The translations under genes were made by a program, and so were the position numbers. 64,000 nucleotides of DNA from an uncultured Ruegeria sp. Lineage in GTDB: Bacteria > Pseudomonadota > Alphaproteobacteria > Rhodobacterales > Rhodobacteraceae. Where the stretch lies: NCBI RefSeq assembly GCF_947497005.1, contig NZ_CANMFF010000003.1:1-64000 (forward strand). Direction: 5' to 3'. Shown here piece by piece: positions 18,663-27,881 of the stretch (position 1 is the stretch's first letter; the number at the start of each line of letters is the position of its first letter). The notes beneath the pieces were generated by a model that saw only the letters and a program-made list of their open reading frames with translations, had not been told where the DNA came from and did no database searches.

Positions 18663-19315
18663 CAGCGGGTGTTCTCGGTCAGTCGGCGCTTCACATAATC
18701 ACTGACATCAGTGATCAACGTGTCCGTGTGGCGGTCCTGGAAGAAGTGATCAGCGCCTTCCACTTCGGTGTGGGTGATGGTGATGCCTTTTTGCTCGTGC
18801 AACTTGTTCACCAGCGATGTGGTGTCTGCCGGAGGCGCTACACGGTCCGCTGATCCATTGATGATCAGGCCCGAAGACGGGCAGGGAGCGAGAAAGGAAA
18901 AATCATACATGTTTGCGGGGGGCGAAACGCTGATGAATCCGGTGATCTCGGGACGACGCATCAGCAGTTGCATCCCGATCCACGCACCAAACGAGAAACC
19001 TGCAACCCAGCAGTGCTTCGAGTTGTTGTTCATCGACTGCAGATAATCCAGCGCCGACGCCGCATCGCTCAGCTCGCCTACGCCCTGATCATACTCGCCC
19101 TGACTGCGACCGACGCCGCGGAAGTTAAAGCGCAACACGGTGAAGCCCATGTTGTAGAAAGCATAGTGCAGGTTATAGACCACCTTGTTGTTCATGGTCC
19201 CGCCGAACTGAGGATGCGGGTGAAGCACGATGGCGATCGGTGCGTCTTTTTCCTTTTGCGGGTGGTAACGGCCTTCCAGGCGGCCTTCGGGTCCGGGAAA
19301 AATCACCTCGGGCAT
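18662..19315 (-). CDS. Alpha/beta hydrolase
   Basis: 217 residues. LHPHPQFGGTMNN gives the oxyanion-hole region, GFSFGAWIGMQ the nucleophile elbow (Ser in G-F-S-F-G), an Asp lies in INGSADRVAPP, and His in EGADHFFQ. This is the YqiA/DUF3089-like 'HPHPQFGG' group of cytoplasmic hydrolases. Substrate unknown. First gene of a three-gene overlapping operon with the 81-residue and HD genes. The start gives a normal N-terminus for the group (MPEVIFPGPEGRLEGRY). Confidence 0.88.
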   Translation of the reverse strand: MPEVIFPGPEGRLEGRYHPQKEKDAPIAIVLHPHPQFGGTMNNKVVYNLHYAFYNMGFTVLRFNFRGVGRSQGEYDQGVGELSDAASALDYLQSMNNNSKHCWVAGFSFGAWIGMQLLMRRPEITGFISVSPPANMYDFSFLAPCPSSGLIINGSADRVAPPADTTSLVNKLHEQKGITITHTEVEGADHFFQDRHTDTLITDVSDYVKRRLTENTR

Positions 19316-19361
19316 GTGTGCTTTGGTCCTGTCTTTTTCGTGCGGGTACCCGGATATACTT

Positions 19362-19374
19362 GACGATAATCGTC
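19362..19374. promoter_or_regulatory. 13-bp inverted repeat in the iscR/suf promoter region
   Basis: GACGAT-A-ATCGTC is a perfect inverted repeat 121 bases before iscR. It sits next to the ICE-like element at 19382-19396 and between two GGGTACC copies (from 19344 and from 19375). It may be an operator for IscR or another regulator. No published motif is matched with certainty. Confidence 0.4.
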
Positions 19375-19381
19375 GGGTACC

Positions 19382-19396
19382 TTAGAACGGTTCTAA
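19382..19396. promoter_or_regulatory. ICE-like (Irr-type) inverted repeat upstream of iscR-suf
   Basis: TTAGAA-CGG-TTCTAA is a perfect inverted repeat resembling the iron control element bound by Irr in alphaproteobacteria (TTTAGAA-N3-TTCTAAA-like). It lies about 100 bases before iscR. In Rhodobacterales, Irr-type sites have been predicted upstream of iscR-suf operons. Irr itself is not in this window. Confidence 0.6.
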
Positions 19397-19494
19397 TTAC
19401 ATTACTTGGCGTTTCAGCGCTGTCAGTCGGAGATACGCACTGGCGGCGTCGGCGTCAATGATTTCGCGCAAATCCTGATAAAAGGGGACACAGA

Positions 19495-19953
19495 ATGAAG
19501 CTGTCGACCAAGGGGCGTTACGCAATGGTCGCTTTGGCGGATATTGCGCTGCAGCCGACGGACCGGCTTGTGACCCTTGGAGAAATATCCGAGAGGCAGG
19601 ACATTTCACTGCCGTATCTCGAGCAGCTCTTTGTCAAACTACGCCGCGCGGAACTGGTAACCTCGGTACGTGGACCCGGAGGCGGGTACCGCCTTGCGCG
19701 CGCTGCGTCCGAAATTCGCGTTGTCGAAATACTGTCCGCAGTGGATGAAACCGTTGACGCCCTGCAAAAAGGGGCCGGAGCCTCTGGCGCTTCATCCGGC
19801 AGTCGCGCGCAATCATTAACGAACCGGCTGTGGGAAAGCCTCAGCGCGCATGTCTATGTGTTTTTGCATCAAACGCGGTTGTCTGATGTCATCAAGAATG
19901 ACCTTGCACCGTGCCCGGCCGTGCCAAGCTTGTTTTCTGTCGTAGATGAATGA
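19495..19953 (+). CDS. iscR: Rrf2-family regulator IscR (single-cysteine Rhodobacter type)
   Basis: 152 residues. The N-terminal winged helix MKLSTKGRYAMVALADIA and the wing RGPGGGYRLAR are typical of Rrf2/IscR. The classic three-cysteine Fe-S motif (C-x5-C-x7-C) is absent; the region at 90-105 is GAGASGASSGS. The only cysteine is Cys140 in LAPCPAV. This matches Rhodobacter sphaeroides IscR, which binds its cluster with a single cysteine. It heads the suf operon and likely autoregulates it with iron. AAGGGG precedes the ATG. Confidence 0.9.
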   Translation: MKLSTKGRYAMVALADIALQPTDRLVTLGEISERQDISLPYLEQLFVKLRRAELVTSVRGPGGGYRLARAASEIRVVEILSAVDETVDALQKGAGASGASSGSRAQSLTNRLWESLSAHVYVFLHQTRLSDVIKNDLAPCPAVPSLFSVVDE

Positions 19954-20003
19954 TCTGGACAGGCGGGGTATGAAATGAAGTCTGTCGGCAAAAAGATGTA
20001 TCC

Positions 20004-21047
20004 ATGAAGCGTGTTTATCTGGATCATAACGCAACTACACCGCTGCATCCCGATGCGCGATCCGCGATGATTGCCGCTATGGATGCTTGTGGCAATCCTT
20101 CCTCTGTCCATGCCGAAGGGCGCGCAGCGAAAGCGATTGTCGAACGCGCACGGGCACAGATTGCGTCTGCTTTTGGGGCAGACGGCGCGGACATCGTCTT
20201 TACTTCGGGTTCAACTGAAGGCGCGGCTTTGACAATGGCAGGGCGTAACCTGCATGGCGCGGCGATTGAGCACGATGCCGTAAGAGCTTGGATCACTGAA
20301 GATCTTTCAGTTTCCGAGGTTGGCGGAGTTGAGGTGGACGCGCCAGAAGAATCGACGCTGCAGTTTGCAAACTCCGAGACGGGAATTGTCCAATCCCTGC
20401 CGCCTGGTCTGGCTGTGACGGATGCCACCCAGGGATTCGGGAAACTGCCCATCGCGTTCAACTGGATGTATGCACAGATGGCTTTGGTGTCCGCGCATAA
20501 ATTAGGGGGACCGAAGGGTGTTGGCGCTGTCGTAATGAAGCGTGGAACCGATCTGGCTGCACAAATCAAAGGTGGCGGTCAGGAAATGGGGCGTCGGTCC
20601 GGAACTGAAAATGTCATTGGTATTGCGGGGTTCGGAGCCGCGGCTGAAGCTGCTGCGCGGGATCTGGCCAACGGTGTTTGGGAGCAGATTGAAGAATTTA
20701 GAAATATTCTAGAAAACGCTCTTGAGGCCGCTGTAAAATCACCTATTTTTGTCGGGAAAGGGCAAAAACGCCTGCCGAACACGTTGTGTTTTGCCGCGCC
20801 CGGCTGGAAGGGCGAGACTCAGGTCATGCAGATGGACCTGTCGGGTTATGCGGTCAGTGCGGGCTCTGCCTGTTCCAGCGGAAAAGTTCGTGCCAGCGCG
20901 GTACTCACCGCAATGGGATATGACGAGGTAACAGCCAGCAGCGCGATCCGCGTGTCGCTGGGACCTCAGACAACGGAAGAAGATGTGCTGCGTTTCGCCG
21001 AAACGTGGCTTGAGAAAGAGAAAAAGCATCGCGCGCGCGCCGCGTGA
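20004..21047 (+). CDS. Cysteine desulfurase, NifS/IscS type (class I)
   Basis: 347 residues; a PLP enzyme that takes sulfur from cysteine for cluster assembly. The start VYLDHNATTPLHPDA is the conserved N-terminus. The PLP lysine is in SAHKLGGPKGVG, and the persulfide cysteine lies in SAGSACSSGKVRAS. It is shorter than IscS (about 400 residues), like other NifS-type proteins in alphaproteobacterial suf operons. It lies 50 bases after iscR and 18 before sufB. A second desulfurase (SufS) closes the operon, so the two may be redundant or specialised. Confidence 0.92.
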   Translation: MKRVYLDHNATTPLHPDARSAMIAAMDACGNPSSVHAEGRAAKAIVERARAQIASAFGADGADIVFTSGSTEGAALTMAGRNLHGAAIEHDAVRAWITEDLSVSEVGGVEVDAPEESTLQFANSETGIVQSLPPGLAVTDATQGFGKLPIAFNWMYAQMALVSAHKLGGPKGVGAVVMKRGTDLAAQIKGGGQEMGRRSGTENVIGIAGFGAAAEAAARDLANGVWEQIEEFRNILENALEAAVKSPIFVGKGQKRLPNTLCFAAPGWKGETQVMQMDLSGYAVSAGSACSSGKVRASAVLTAMGYDEVTASSAIRVSLGPQTTEEDVLRFAETWLEKEKKHRARAA

Positions 21048-21065
21048 TCTGACGGAGGGTAAGTC

Positions 21066-22586
21066 ATGGCCGCTTTGGACCAGACCCAGGTTAAAGAAGG
21101 TGTCGATCAGGAAACCGTGGATGCGGTGCGCGAAGCCGGTACTTACAAGTATGGCTGGGACACTGATATCGAAATGGAATACGCGCCCAAGGGCGTGAAC
21201 CCGGACATCGTCCGTCTGATCTCGGAAAAGAATGAAGAGCCAGAATGGATGACCGAATGGCGTCTGGCCGCGTTCGAACGCTGGACCAAGATGGAAGAAC
21301 CCAATTGGGCGATGGTCTCTTATCCCAAGATCGACTTTCAGAACCAGTATTACTACGCGCGTCCGAAGTCGATGGAAGAGAAACCCAAGTCTTTGGATGA
21401 CGTCGATCCTAAGCTTCTGGCGACATACGAAAAGCTTGGTATCCCACTGAAAGAACAGATGATTCTTGCTGGTGTTGAAGGTGCTGAAGATGCACCTGCC
21501 GAGGGTCGCAAAGTTGCGGTTGACGCGGTGTTTGACTCGGTATCAGTGGGCACGACCTTTCAGGCTGAACTGAAAAAGGCCGGTGTGATCTTCTGTTCAA
21601 TCTCGGAAGCGATCAAGGAGCATCCTGAACTGGTCAAGAAATACCTGGGCACCGTTGTTCCGGTATCTGACAATTTTTATGCGACGCTAAACTCGGCCGT
21701 GTTCTCGGATGGGTCCTTTGTATATATCCCGCCCGGCGTCCGCTGCCCGATGGAGTTGAGCACTTATTTCCGTATCAATGCGGAAAACACAGGTCAGTTC
21801 GAACGAACGCTGATCATCGCCGACAAAGGCTCTTACGTGTCTTATCTGGAAGGCTGCACCGCCCCTCAGCGCGACACCGCGCAGCTGCACGCCGCAGTAG
21901 TCGAGATCATTCTCGAAGAAGATGCAGAAGTGAAATACTCGACCGTTCAGAACTGGTTTCCCGGGGACGAGAACGGCAAGGGCGGCATCTACAACTTTGT
22001 GACCAAGCGCGCAGATTGCCGGGGCGATCGATCCAAGGTGATGTGGACACAAGTTGAAACAGGCTCTGCCGTGACCTGGAAATACCCGTCCTGCATCCTG
22101 CGGGGCGAAGAAAGTCAGGGTGAATTCTATTCGATCGCAATTGCCAACAACTATCAGCAGGCCGACACTGGCACGAAGATGGTTCATCTGGGCAAGAACA
22201 CCAAGTCGCGCATCGTGTCCAAGGGCATCAGCGCGGGCAAGGCGCAGAACACCTATCGTGGTCTGGTTTCGATGCACCCGAAAGCCAAGGACAGTCGCAA
22301 CTACACCCAGTGTGACAGTCTGCTGATTGGCGATAAATGTGGGGCACATACGGTTCCCTATATCGAGGTCAAGAACAACTCCTCACGCGTTGAGCATGAG
22401 GCGACGACGTCGAAGGTGGATGACGATCAACTGTTCTACTGCCGTCAGCGCGGTATGGACGAGGAAGAAGCCGTGGCGCTTGTTGTGAACGGGTTCTGCA
22501 AGGACGTGCTGCAGGCGTTGCCGATGGAATTTGCCATGGAAGCGCAGCAGTTGGTGGCCATCTCGCTGGAAGGGAGCGTCGGTTGA
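21066..22586 (+). CDS. sufB: Fe-S cluster assembly scaffold protein SufB
   Basis: 506 residues, usual SufB length. It forms the SufBC2D scaffold that builds Fe-S clusters. The C-terminal beta-helix has [21 protein letters not shown], with the cysteine matching E. coli Cys405, and then [31 protein letters not shown] is also typical. The FkbM-type methyltransferase gene starts within three bases of its stop, and sufC follows beyond that. The call is firm. Confidence 0.97.
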   Translation: MAALDQTQVKEGVDQETVDAVREAGTYKYGWDTDIEMEYAPKGVNPDIVRLISEKNEEPEWMTEWRLAAFERWTKMEEPNWAMVSYPKIDFQNQYYYARPKSMEEKPKSLDDVDPKLLATYEKLGIPLKEQMILAGVEGAEDAPAEGRKVAVDAVFDSVSVGTTFQAELKKAGVIFCSISEAIKEHPELVKKYLGTVVPVSDNFYATLNSAVFSDGSFVYIPPGVRCPMELSTYFRINAENTGQFERTLIIADKGSYVSYLEGCTAPQRDTAQLHAAVVEIILEEDAEVKYSTVQNWFPGDENGKGGIYNFVTKRADCRGDRSKVMWTQVETGSAVTWKYPSCILRGEESQGEFYSIAIANNYQQADTGTKMVHLGKNTKSRIVSKGISAGKAQNTYRGLVSMHPKAKDSRNYTQCDSLLIGDKCGAHTVPYIEVKNNSSRVEHEATTSKVDDDQLFYCRQRGMDEEEAVALVVNGFCKDVLQALPMEFAMEAQQLVAISLEGSVG

Positions 22587-22588
22587 CC

Positions 22589-23359
22589 ATGCGTCCGCGC
22601 TCCGGGATCCGAAGGTTTATTGACCGCACGGTGGCGAAAGTGTTCGTCAGCCTGTGCGGTCCTTTCGTACGCTATTGCGATGCCGGTGGCCAGTTTCTGC
22701 TGTTCGAGATTTCGAATCCGCGCGACGTGATTCAGGGACGTCATTTTTGGGGCGACGTGTATGAACTGGGTTTGTTGCAGGAGATTTCGCGCTATCTGCC
22801 CCAAAATGCGCAGATTGCCGATATTGGAGCAAATATCGGCAATCATGCGGTGTATTGGGGGCGCGTTTGCGCAACCAAAATTGTGCGCGTGATCGAAGTG
22901 AACCCGGATGCCATTGCCATATTGAAGCGCAACATCAGGCTGAATTGTCTTGAGGATGTTGTTGATAGCTCGAAATTGGGCGTTGGAGCAGGGCGCGAGA
23001 ATGCCGCTGGTTTTGGACTCAAGCCCGAGGCCGGCAATCTGGGGGGCACGCGATTGGCCCAGGGAACAGGAAGCCTGCAGGTCGCGCCCGGTGATACGCT
23101 GCTGGAAGGCATGACACCAGACCTGATCAAGATCGATGTTGAGGGCATGGAACTGGACGTGCTGGCCGGGCTGACCAGCACCGTGGCCACAACGCGCCCC
23201 CTTATCTTTGTCGAGGTCGATCACAACAACCGCCAGACATTTCTGAAATGGATGGCGGAACAGAACTACGAGACGCTCAGGAGCTTTGGTCAAGAGCGTG
23301 ACAATGAAAACTTTCTGATCGTTCCGGCTGAAAAGGCCGAAACGTTCCAATCCAAATGA
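22589..23359 (+). CDS. FkbM-family SAM-dependent methyltransferase inside the suf operon
   Basis: 256 residues. The SAM-binding motif IADIGANIGNHAVYWG is at about 76-91, and the FkbM signature LIKIDVEGMELDVLAG lies near 180. FkbM proteins are O-methyltransferases acting on sugars or small molecules; the substrate here is unknown. It sits between sufB and sufC. An in-frame TTG six bases upstream would overlap the sufB stop, but the ATG at 22589 is preferred, with GGGAGCG about ten bases before it. No known link to Fe-S assembly. Its placement may be incidental but suggests co-expression. Confidence 0.85.
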   Translation: MRPRSGIRRFIDRTVAKVFVSLCGPFVRYCDAGGQFLLFEISNPRDVIQGRHFWGDVYELGLLQEISRYLPQNAQIADIGANIGNHAVYWGRVCATKIVRVIEVNPDAIAILKRNIRLNCLEDVVDSSKLGVGAGRENAAGFGLKPEAGNLGGTRLAQGTGSLQVAPGDTLLEGMTPDLIKIDVEGMELDVLAGLTSTVATTRPLIFVEVDHNNRQTFLKWMAEQNYETLRSFGQERDNENFLIVPAEKAETFQSK

Positions 23360-23405
23360 CACACGCGCAAATGACGCGCGAAGAAAGATTAGATCCGAGG
23401 AAAAA

Positions 23406-24161
23406 ATGCTGGAAATCAAGAACCTGCACGTACAGCTTGAAGAAGAAGACAAGCAAATTCTCAAAGGTGTAGACCTGACGGTAGAAGCTGGCAAGGTGCA
23501 CGCGATCATGGGTCCGAATGGGTCAGGCAAGTCGACGCTCAGCTATGTTCTGTCTGGTCGCGATGGCTATGACGTTACCGAAGGGTCGGCCACGCTGAAC
23601 GGCGAAGACCTGTTGGAGATGGAACCGGAAGAGCGTGCGGCGGCCGGCATCTTCCTTGCGTTCCAGTATCCGGTTGAAATTCCGGGCGTTGGCAACATGA
23701 CGTTCCTGCGCACCGCAGTGAACGCCCAGCGCAAGGCACGTGGCGAAGAAGAACTGTCCGCCGCCGATTTTCTGAAAGAGGTTCGTGCCAAAGCCAAGAC
23801 ACTGAAGATCGACGCCGATATGCTCAAGCGCCCGGTCAACGTTGGCTTTTCGGGTGGTGAGAAAAAACGAAACGAAATCCTGCAGATGGCCATGTTGGAA
23901 CCCAAGATGTGCATCATGGACGAGACCGACTCTGGGCTTGACGTGGACGCGATGAAACTGGTGGCCGAAGGCGTGAACGCCCTTCGGGATGAAGGCCGTG
24001 GGTTCCTGGTTATCACGCACTATCAGCGCCTTCTGGATCACATCAAACCGGATGTGGTGCACATCATGGCCGATGGCCGCATCGTCAAAACCGGCGGCCC
24101 GGAGCTGGCGCTTGAGGTTGAAAACAACGGTTATGCCGACATTCTTGCCGAGGTGAACTGA
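23406..24161 (+). CDS. sufC: Fe-S cluster assembly ATPase SufC
   Basis: 251 residues; the ATPase of SufBC2D. Walker A is GPNGSGKSTLS, the signature is FSGGEKKRNEILQMA, and Walker B is MCIMDETDSGLDVDAM. The SufC-type signature (SGGEKKR) separates it from transport ATPases. Its stop overlaps the sufD start (TGATG). Confidence 0.97.
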   Translation: MLEIKNLHVQLEEEDKQILKGVDLTVEAGKVHAIMGPNGSGKSTLSYVLSGRDGYDVTEGSATLNGEDLLEMEPEERAAAGIFLAFQYPVEIPGVGNMTFLRTAVNAQRKARGEEELSAADFLKEVRAKAKTLKIDADMLKRPVNVGFSGGEKKRNEILQMAMLEPKMCIMDETDSGLDVDAMKLVAEGVNALRDEGRGFLVITHYQRLLDHIKPDVVHIMADGRIVKTGGPELALEVENNGYADILAEVN

Positions 24162-25441
24162 TGGCCTTGCCCGAAGTCAAACAATCTGCCACCGAAGCAC
24201 GGCTGTCTGCCCTGACCATGCCCGATGCCGGCTGCACCCGCGCCGCGCGTGAAGATGCGCTGGCGCGTGTTCTGGAAACTGGCCTGCCTGGGCGCCGTGA
24301 CGAGTACTGGAAATACACGCAACCGGATACGCTGGTCTCGCCAGATGCGATCCCGGCTGCGGTTTTTTCCGATGATGAACCATTGATGTTCAGCGAACTT
24401 GACCGCCTGAGTATCGTTTTTGTGGACGGGGTGTTCAACGCCGAGGAATCGGACGATCTGACGATGGAAGGTGTGACGATCGATCGGCTTGAGGACATCT
24501 GCTGCAAGGACATTCATTGGGCGAAAGATCTGTATGGCGTGCTTGAGACGCGCGGGCAATCTCCGGTGCAGCGTCCGTTGGCCGCGTTGAATACGGCCTT
24601 TGCCTCGGATGGTGTGGCCATTCATGTCACAGGCAAACCGACTAAACCGATCAACTTGATCTATCGCCATGCATCGCCGACCTCTGATGCGATCCTGCAC
24701 CATGTTGTTCGCGTGGAAAGCGGAGCCGAAGCAACCATCCTGGAAACCGGTCCGGCAGCGTCACGCTTCAACAAGTGCACCGAGATCGACATTGCCGATA
24801 AAGGCACGCTGCATCACGTGCGGGCGCAGGGCAGGGACCATGAGCGTCGCGCCGCGACCCACATGTTCACTCGCTTGGGCACGGAATCAGTCTACAAATC
24901 CTTCACCCTGACCGTGAATGGCGTTCTGACCCGCAATGAACAGATTGTTGAGCTGACCGGAGATGACGCGGTGGCACATGTGGCCGGGGCCTGTGTGGGT
25001 GATGGTGATTTCCATCATGACGACACGGTTTTTGTCACGCATGACGCAGTGAATTGCGAAAGCCGTCAAGTGTTCAAGAAAGTGCTGCGCAACGGGGCGA
25101 CCGGCGTGTTTCAGGGTAAGATCCTTGTGAAGCAAGGCGCCCAGAAAACCGACGGCTATCAGATCAGCCAATCGCTGCTTCTGGATGATGACAGCCAGTT
25201 CCTTGCCAAGCCCGAGCTTGAGATCTACGCCGATGATGTTGCCTGCTCGCACGGGTCGACTTCGGGTGCAATCGACGAAACCGCGCTGTTCTACCTACGG
25301 TCGCGTGGTGTTCCGACCAAAGACGCGACCAACATGCTGACACTGGCCTTCCTGGCCGAAGCGGTGGATGAGATCGAAGACAGCGCTCTGGCGGAAGAGA
25401 TCGTAAGCCGTCTGGAAGGGTGGCTGGCGCGTCGTAGCTGA
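24161..25441 (+). CDS. sufD: Fe-S cluster assembly protein SufD
   Basis: 426 residues. A SufB paralog that completes the SufBC2D complex. The C-terminus ADDVACSHGSTSGAIDETALFY carries the conserved His (E. coli His360 equivalent), followed by YLRSRGVPTKDATNMLTLAF. The N-terminal half is less conserved, as usual. Start overlaps the sufC stop. Confidence 0.95.
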   Translation: MALPEVKQSATEARLSALTMPDAGCTRAAREDALARVLETGLPGRRDEYWKYTQPDTLVSPDAIPAAVFSDDEPLMFSELDRLSIVFVDGVFNAEESDDLTMEGVTIDRLEDICCKDIHWAKDLYGVLETRGQSPVQRPLAALNTAFASDGVAIHVTGKPTKPINLIYRHASPTSDAILHHVVRVESGAEATILETGPAASRFNKCTEIDIADKGTLHHVRAQGRDHERRAATHMFTRLGTESVYKSFTLTVNGVLTRNEQIVELTGDDAVAHVAGACVGDGDFHHDDTVFVTHDAVNCESRQVFKKVLRNGATGVFQGKILVKQGAQKTDGYQISQSLLLDDDSQFLAKPELEIYADDVACSHGSTSGAIDETALFYLRSRGVPTKDATNMLTLAFLAEAVDEIEDSALAEEIVSRLEGWLARRS

Positions 25442-25442
25442 G

Positions 25443-25928
25443 ATGGCAGTTTCGTCAGACATACTGGCAACATACCGGGGGCCGGGGCGCGTGGTGCGTC
25501 GGCTTCTGGATATGGGTCAAAGGGAAGATCGGGCACTGATCTTCGTGATGGCGTTTTGCATTGTGGCATTCGTTGCCCAGATGCCCAGCCTTGCCCGAAA
25601 GGCGCATCTGGAAGGTGTTGAACTGAACATGCTTCTGGGCGGCGCACTGCTGGGGTCCGTGTTCATTTTGCCTTTGTTTTTCTATACCTTGGCGCTGATC
25701 TCTTATTGGGCTGCCCGGTTGGTGGGCGGCCAGGGCACAGCCTATGGCGCACGTCTGGCACTGTTCTGGGCATTGTTGTCATCTGCCCCACTGGTTTTGT
25801 TGAACGGTCTGGTCGCGGGGTTTATCGGACCCGGGCCGACTTTGACGCTGGTTGGTATCGTTTGGGTTGCCGTTTTTGTCTGGTTCTGGTTATCCGGTCT
25901 GAGACAAGTACAAAGGTCTGCTGCATGA
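25443..25928 (+). CDS. Small membrane protein (YIP1-like), suf operon
   Basis: 161 residues with about four membrane spans (LIFVMAFCIVAFVAQM, MLLGGALLGSVFILPLFFYTL, ALFWALLSSAPLVLLNGLVA, LTLVGIVWVAVFVWFWL). The arrangement resembles YIP1-family inner-membrane proteins. Function unknown. It begins one base after the sufD stop and overlaps the next gene by four bases (ATGA), so it is embedded in the operon. Confidence 0.8.
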   Translation: MAVSSDILATYRGPGRVVRRLLDMGQREDRALIFVMAFCIVAFVAQMPSLARKAHLEGVELNMLLGGALLGSVFILPLFFYTLALISYWAARLVGGQGTAYGARLALFWALLSSAPLVLLNGLVAGFIGPGPTLTLVGIVWVAVFVWFWLSGLRQVQRSAA

Positions 25929-26494
25929 CTATCAATTCCCTCGGTGCTTTGGCGGTTCTGACGATCAGAAATCCGGCCGAAGCGGCACGCCAATTGTTGA
26001 CCCTGAAACCGGGTCGAGAGGTCTTGTGGCTGGCATTCGCGCTGGCTGTCGTCCTGAACTGCCTCGTCCAATTGGGGATCAACATGGCGGTGCCGGTGGT
26101 ACCGCAAGGCCAACCCTCTCAGGTTATCGAAAGCATGCCAGTTGTTCTGCTTCGATCCGCCGGGGCAATGATGCTGAGCATCGTCGCATTCTTCGCCATA
26201 GGACGAACGATTGGCGGCAAGGCGAGCTTTGATGACCTGATGGTTCTGACGATCTGGTTACAATTCCTGCAAATCGCGGGGTTTGTGGTGATGTTGCTGC
26301 TCAGCCTGACTATGCCGTTCCTGATGATGCTGACGCTGTTCGCAACAGCGATTCTGAGCATATACATCACGCTTCATTTCCTGAACGTGGCGCATCAATT
26401 CGGATCGCTTTGGAAATCCTTTGCGGTGATTGTGTTTTCCGCACTTGTAGCGGTTTCTTTCGTTCTGTTTCTATCCCCAGCCGGGCCTGTCTAG
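25925..26494 (+). CDS. YIP1-family membrane protein, suf operon
   Basis: 189 residues with about five spans (VLWLAFALAVVLNCLVQLGI, LLRSAGAMMLSIVAFFAIGR, LTIWLQFLQIAGFVVMLLLS, LTLFATAILSIYITLHFLN, FAVIVFSALVAVSFVLFL). A YIP1 domain of unknown role. ATG overlaps the preceding stop codon, and sufS follows after 12 bases. The two neighbouring YIP1-like proteins could form a heteromeric membrane complex. That is inference. Confidence 0.82.
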   Translation: MTINSLGALAVLTIRNPAEAARQLLTLKPGREVLWLAFALAVVLNCLVQLGINMAVPVVPQGQPSQVIESMPVVLLRSAGAMMLSIVAFFAIGRTIGGKASFDDLMVLTIWLQFLQIAGFVVMLLLSLTMPFLMMLTLFATAILSIYITLHFLNVAHQFGSLWKSFAVIVFSALVAVSFVLFLSPAGPV

Positions 26495-26506
26495 GAAAAC
26501 CATCCA

Positions 26507-27727
26507 ATGTATGACGTGCAGAAAATCCGTTCTGACTTTCCGATCCTGTCGCGCCAGGTGAACGGTAAACCATTGACGTATCTGGACAATGGCGCCTCGG
26601 CTCAGAAGCCTCAGGTCGTGATCGACGCCGTTACCCGCGCCTATGCCGAGGAATACTCGAACGTTCACCGCGGTTTGCATTACCTGTCCAATCTGGCGAC
26701 CGAAAAATACGAAGCAGTACGCGGCACCATTGCCCGGTTTCTGGGCGCATCGAATGAGGATGAGATTGTCCTGAATTCGGGCACGACCGAGGGGATCAAT
26801 CTGGTCGCTTATGGCTGGGCCATGCCACGGCTCGAAGCCGGGGATGAGATTGTCCTGAGCGTGATGGAGCATCACGCAAACATCGTGCCCTGGCATTTTC
26901 TGCGGGAACGGCAGGGCGTTATTCTGAAGTGGGTCGATGTAGATGCGGAAGGTGGGTTGGACCCACAGGCGGTGATTGACGCAATCGGGCCGAAAACCAA
27001 GCTGGTTGCCGTGACCCAATGTTCGAATGTGCTGGGCACGGTCGTGGACGTCAAAACCATCACGGAAGGCGCGCATGCCAAAGGTGTTCCGGTTCTGGTC
27101 GATGGCAGCCAGGGCGCGGTTCACATGCCGGTAAATGTCCAGGAGATTGGCTGCGACTTCTACGCAATCACGGGTCACAAGCTTTATGGACCATCCGGGT
27201 CAGGCGCGATTTACATCAAATCCGAACGCATGGCTGAGATGCGCCCCTTTATCGGGGGCGGTGATATGATCAAGGAAGTCAGCAAGGATCAGGTCATCTA
27301 CAATGACCCACCTATGAAGTTCGAGGCCGGCACCCCGGGCATTGTGCAAACCATTGGTTTGGGCGTAGCGCTTGAATACATGATGGATCTGGGGATGGAG
27401 AACATTGCCGCTCACGAATCCGGCCTGCGTGATTATGCCATGCGGCGCCTGAACGGTCTTAACTGGTTGCAGGTTCAGGGAGCTCGGCCAGACAAGGCGG
27501 CGATCTTCAGCTTTACGTTGGACGGGGCAGGCCATGCGCATGATGTGTCTACCATTCTGGACAAAAAAGGTGTGGCTGTCCGCGCGGGCCACCATTGCGC
27601 CGGGCCGCTGATGGACCATCTGGGCGTCACGGCAACCTGCCGCGCCAGCTTCGGTCTCTATAACACCACTGACGAGGTCGATACACTGATCGAAGCGCTT
27701 GAATTGGCACATGATCTGTTTGCCTGA
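26507..27727 (+). CDS. sufS: Cysteine desulfurase SufS (class II)
   Basis: 406 residues, normal SufS length. The start DFPILSRQVNGKPLTYLDNG and the YSNVHRGLHYLS motif are class II signatures. The PLP lysine is in ITGHKLYGPSGSG, and the persulfide cysteine is in RAGHHCAGPLMDHLG. No sufE or sufA is seen downstream: a tRNA gene follows. The operon therefore ends here, or continues beyond the tRNA only by relocation elsewhere in the genome. Confidence 0.96.
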   Translation: MYDVQKIRSDFPILSRQVNGKPLTYLDNGASAQKPQVVIDAVTRAYAEEYSNVHRGLHYLSNLATEKYEAVRGTIARFLGASNEDEIVLNSGTTEGINLVAYGWAMPRLEAGDEIVLSVMEHHANIVPWHFLRERQGVILKWVDVDAEGGLDPQAVIDAIGPKTKLVAVTQCSNVLGTVVDVKTITEGAHAKGVPVLVDGSQGAVHMPVNVQEIGCDFYAITGHKLYGPSGSGAIYIKSERMAEMRPFIGGGDMIKEVSKDQVIYNDPPMKFEAGTPGIVQTIGLGVALEYMMDLGMENIAAHESGLRDYAMRRLNGLNWLQVQGARPDKAAIFSFTLDGAGHAHDVSTILDKKGVAVRAGHHCAGPLMDHLGVTATCRASFGLYNTTDEVDTLIEALELAHDLFA

Positions 27728-27804
27728 GTTTGATCTTAGTCTGGGCGCAGCAATCGCGATTTGCAGTTGCACCCGGACTGGAACAAGGTTAGCTAACGGC
27801 CAAG

Positions 27805-27881
<77 letters not shown>

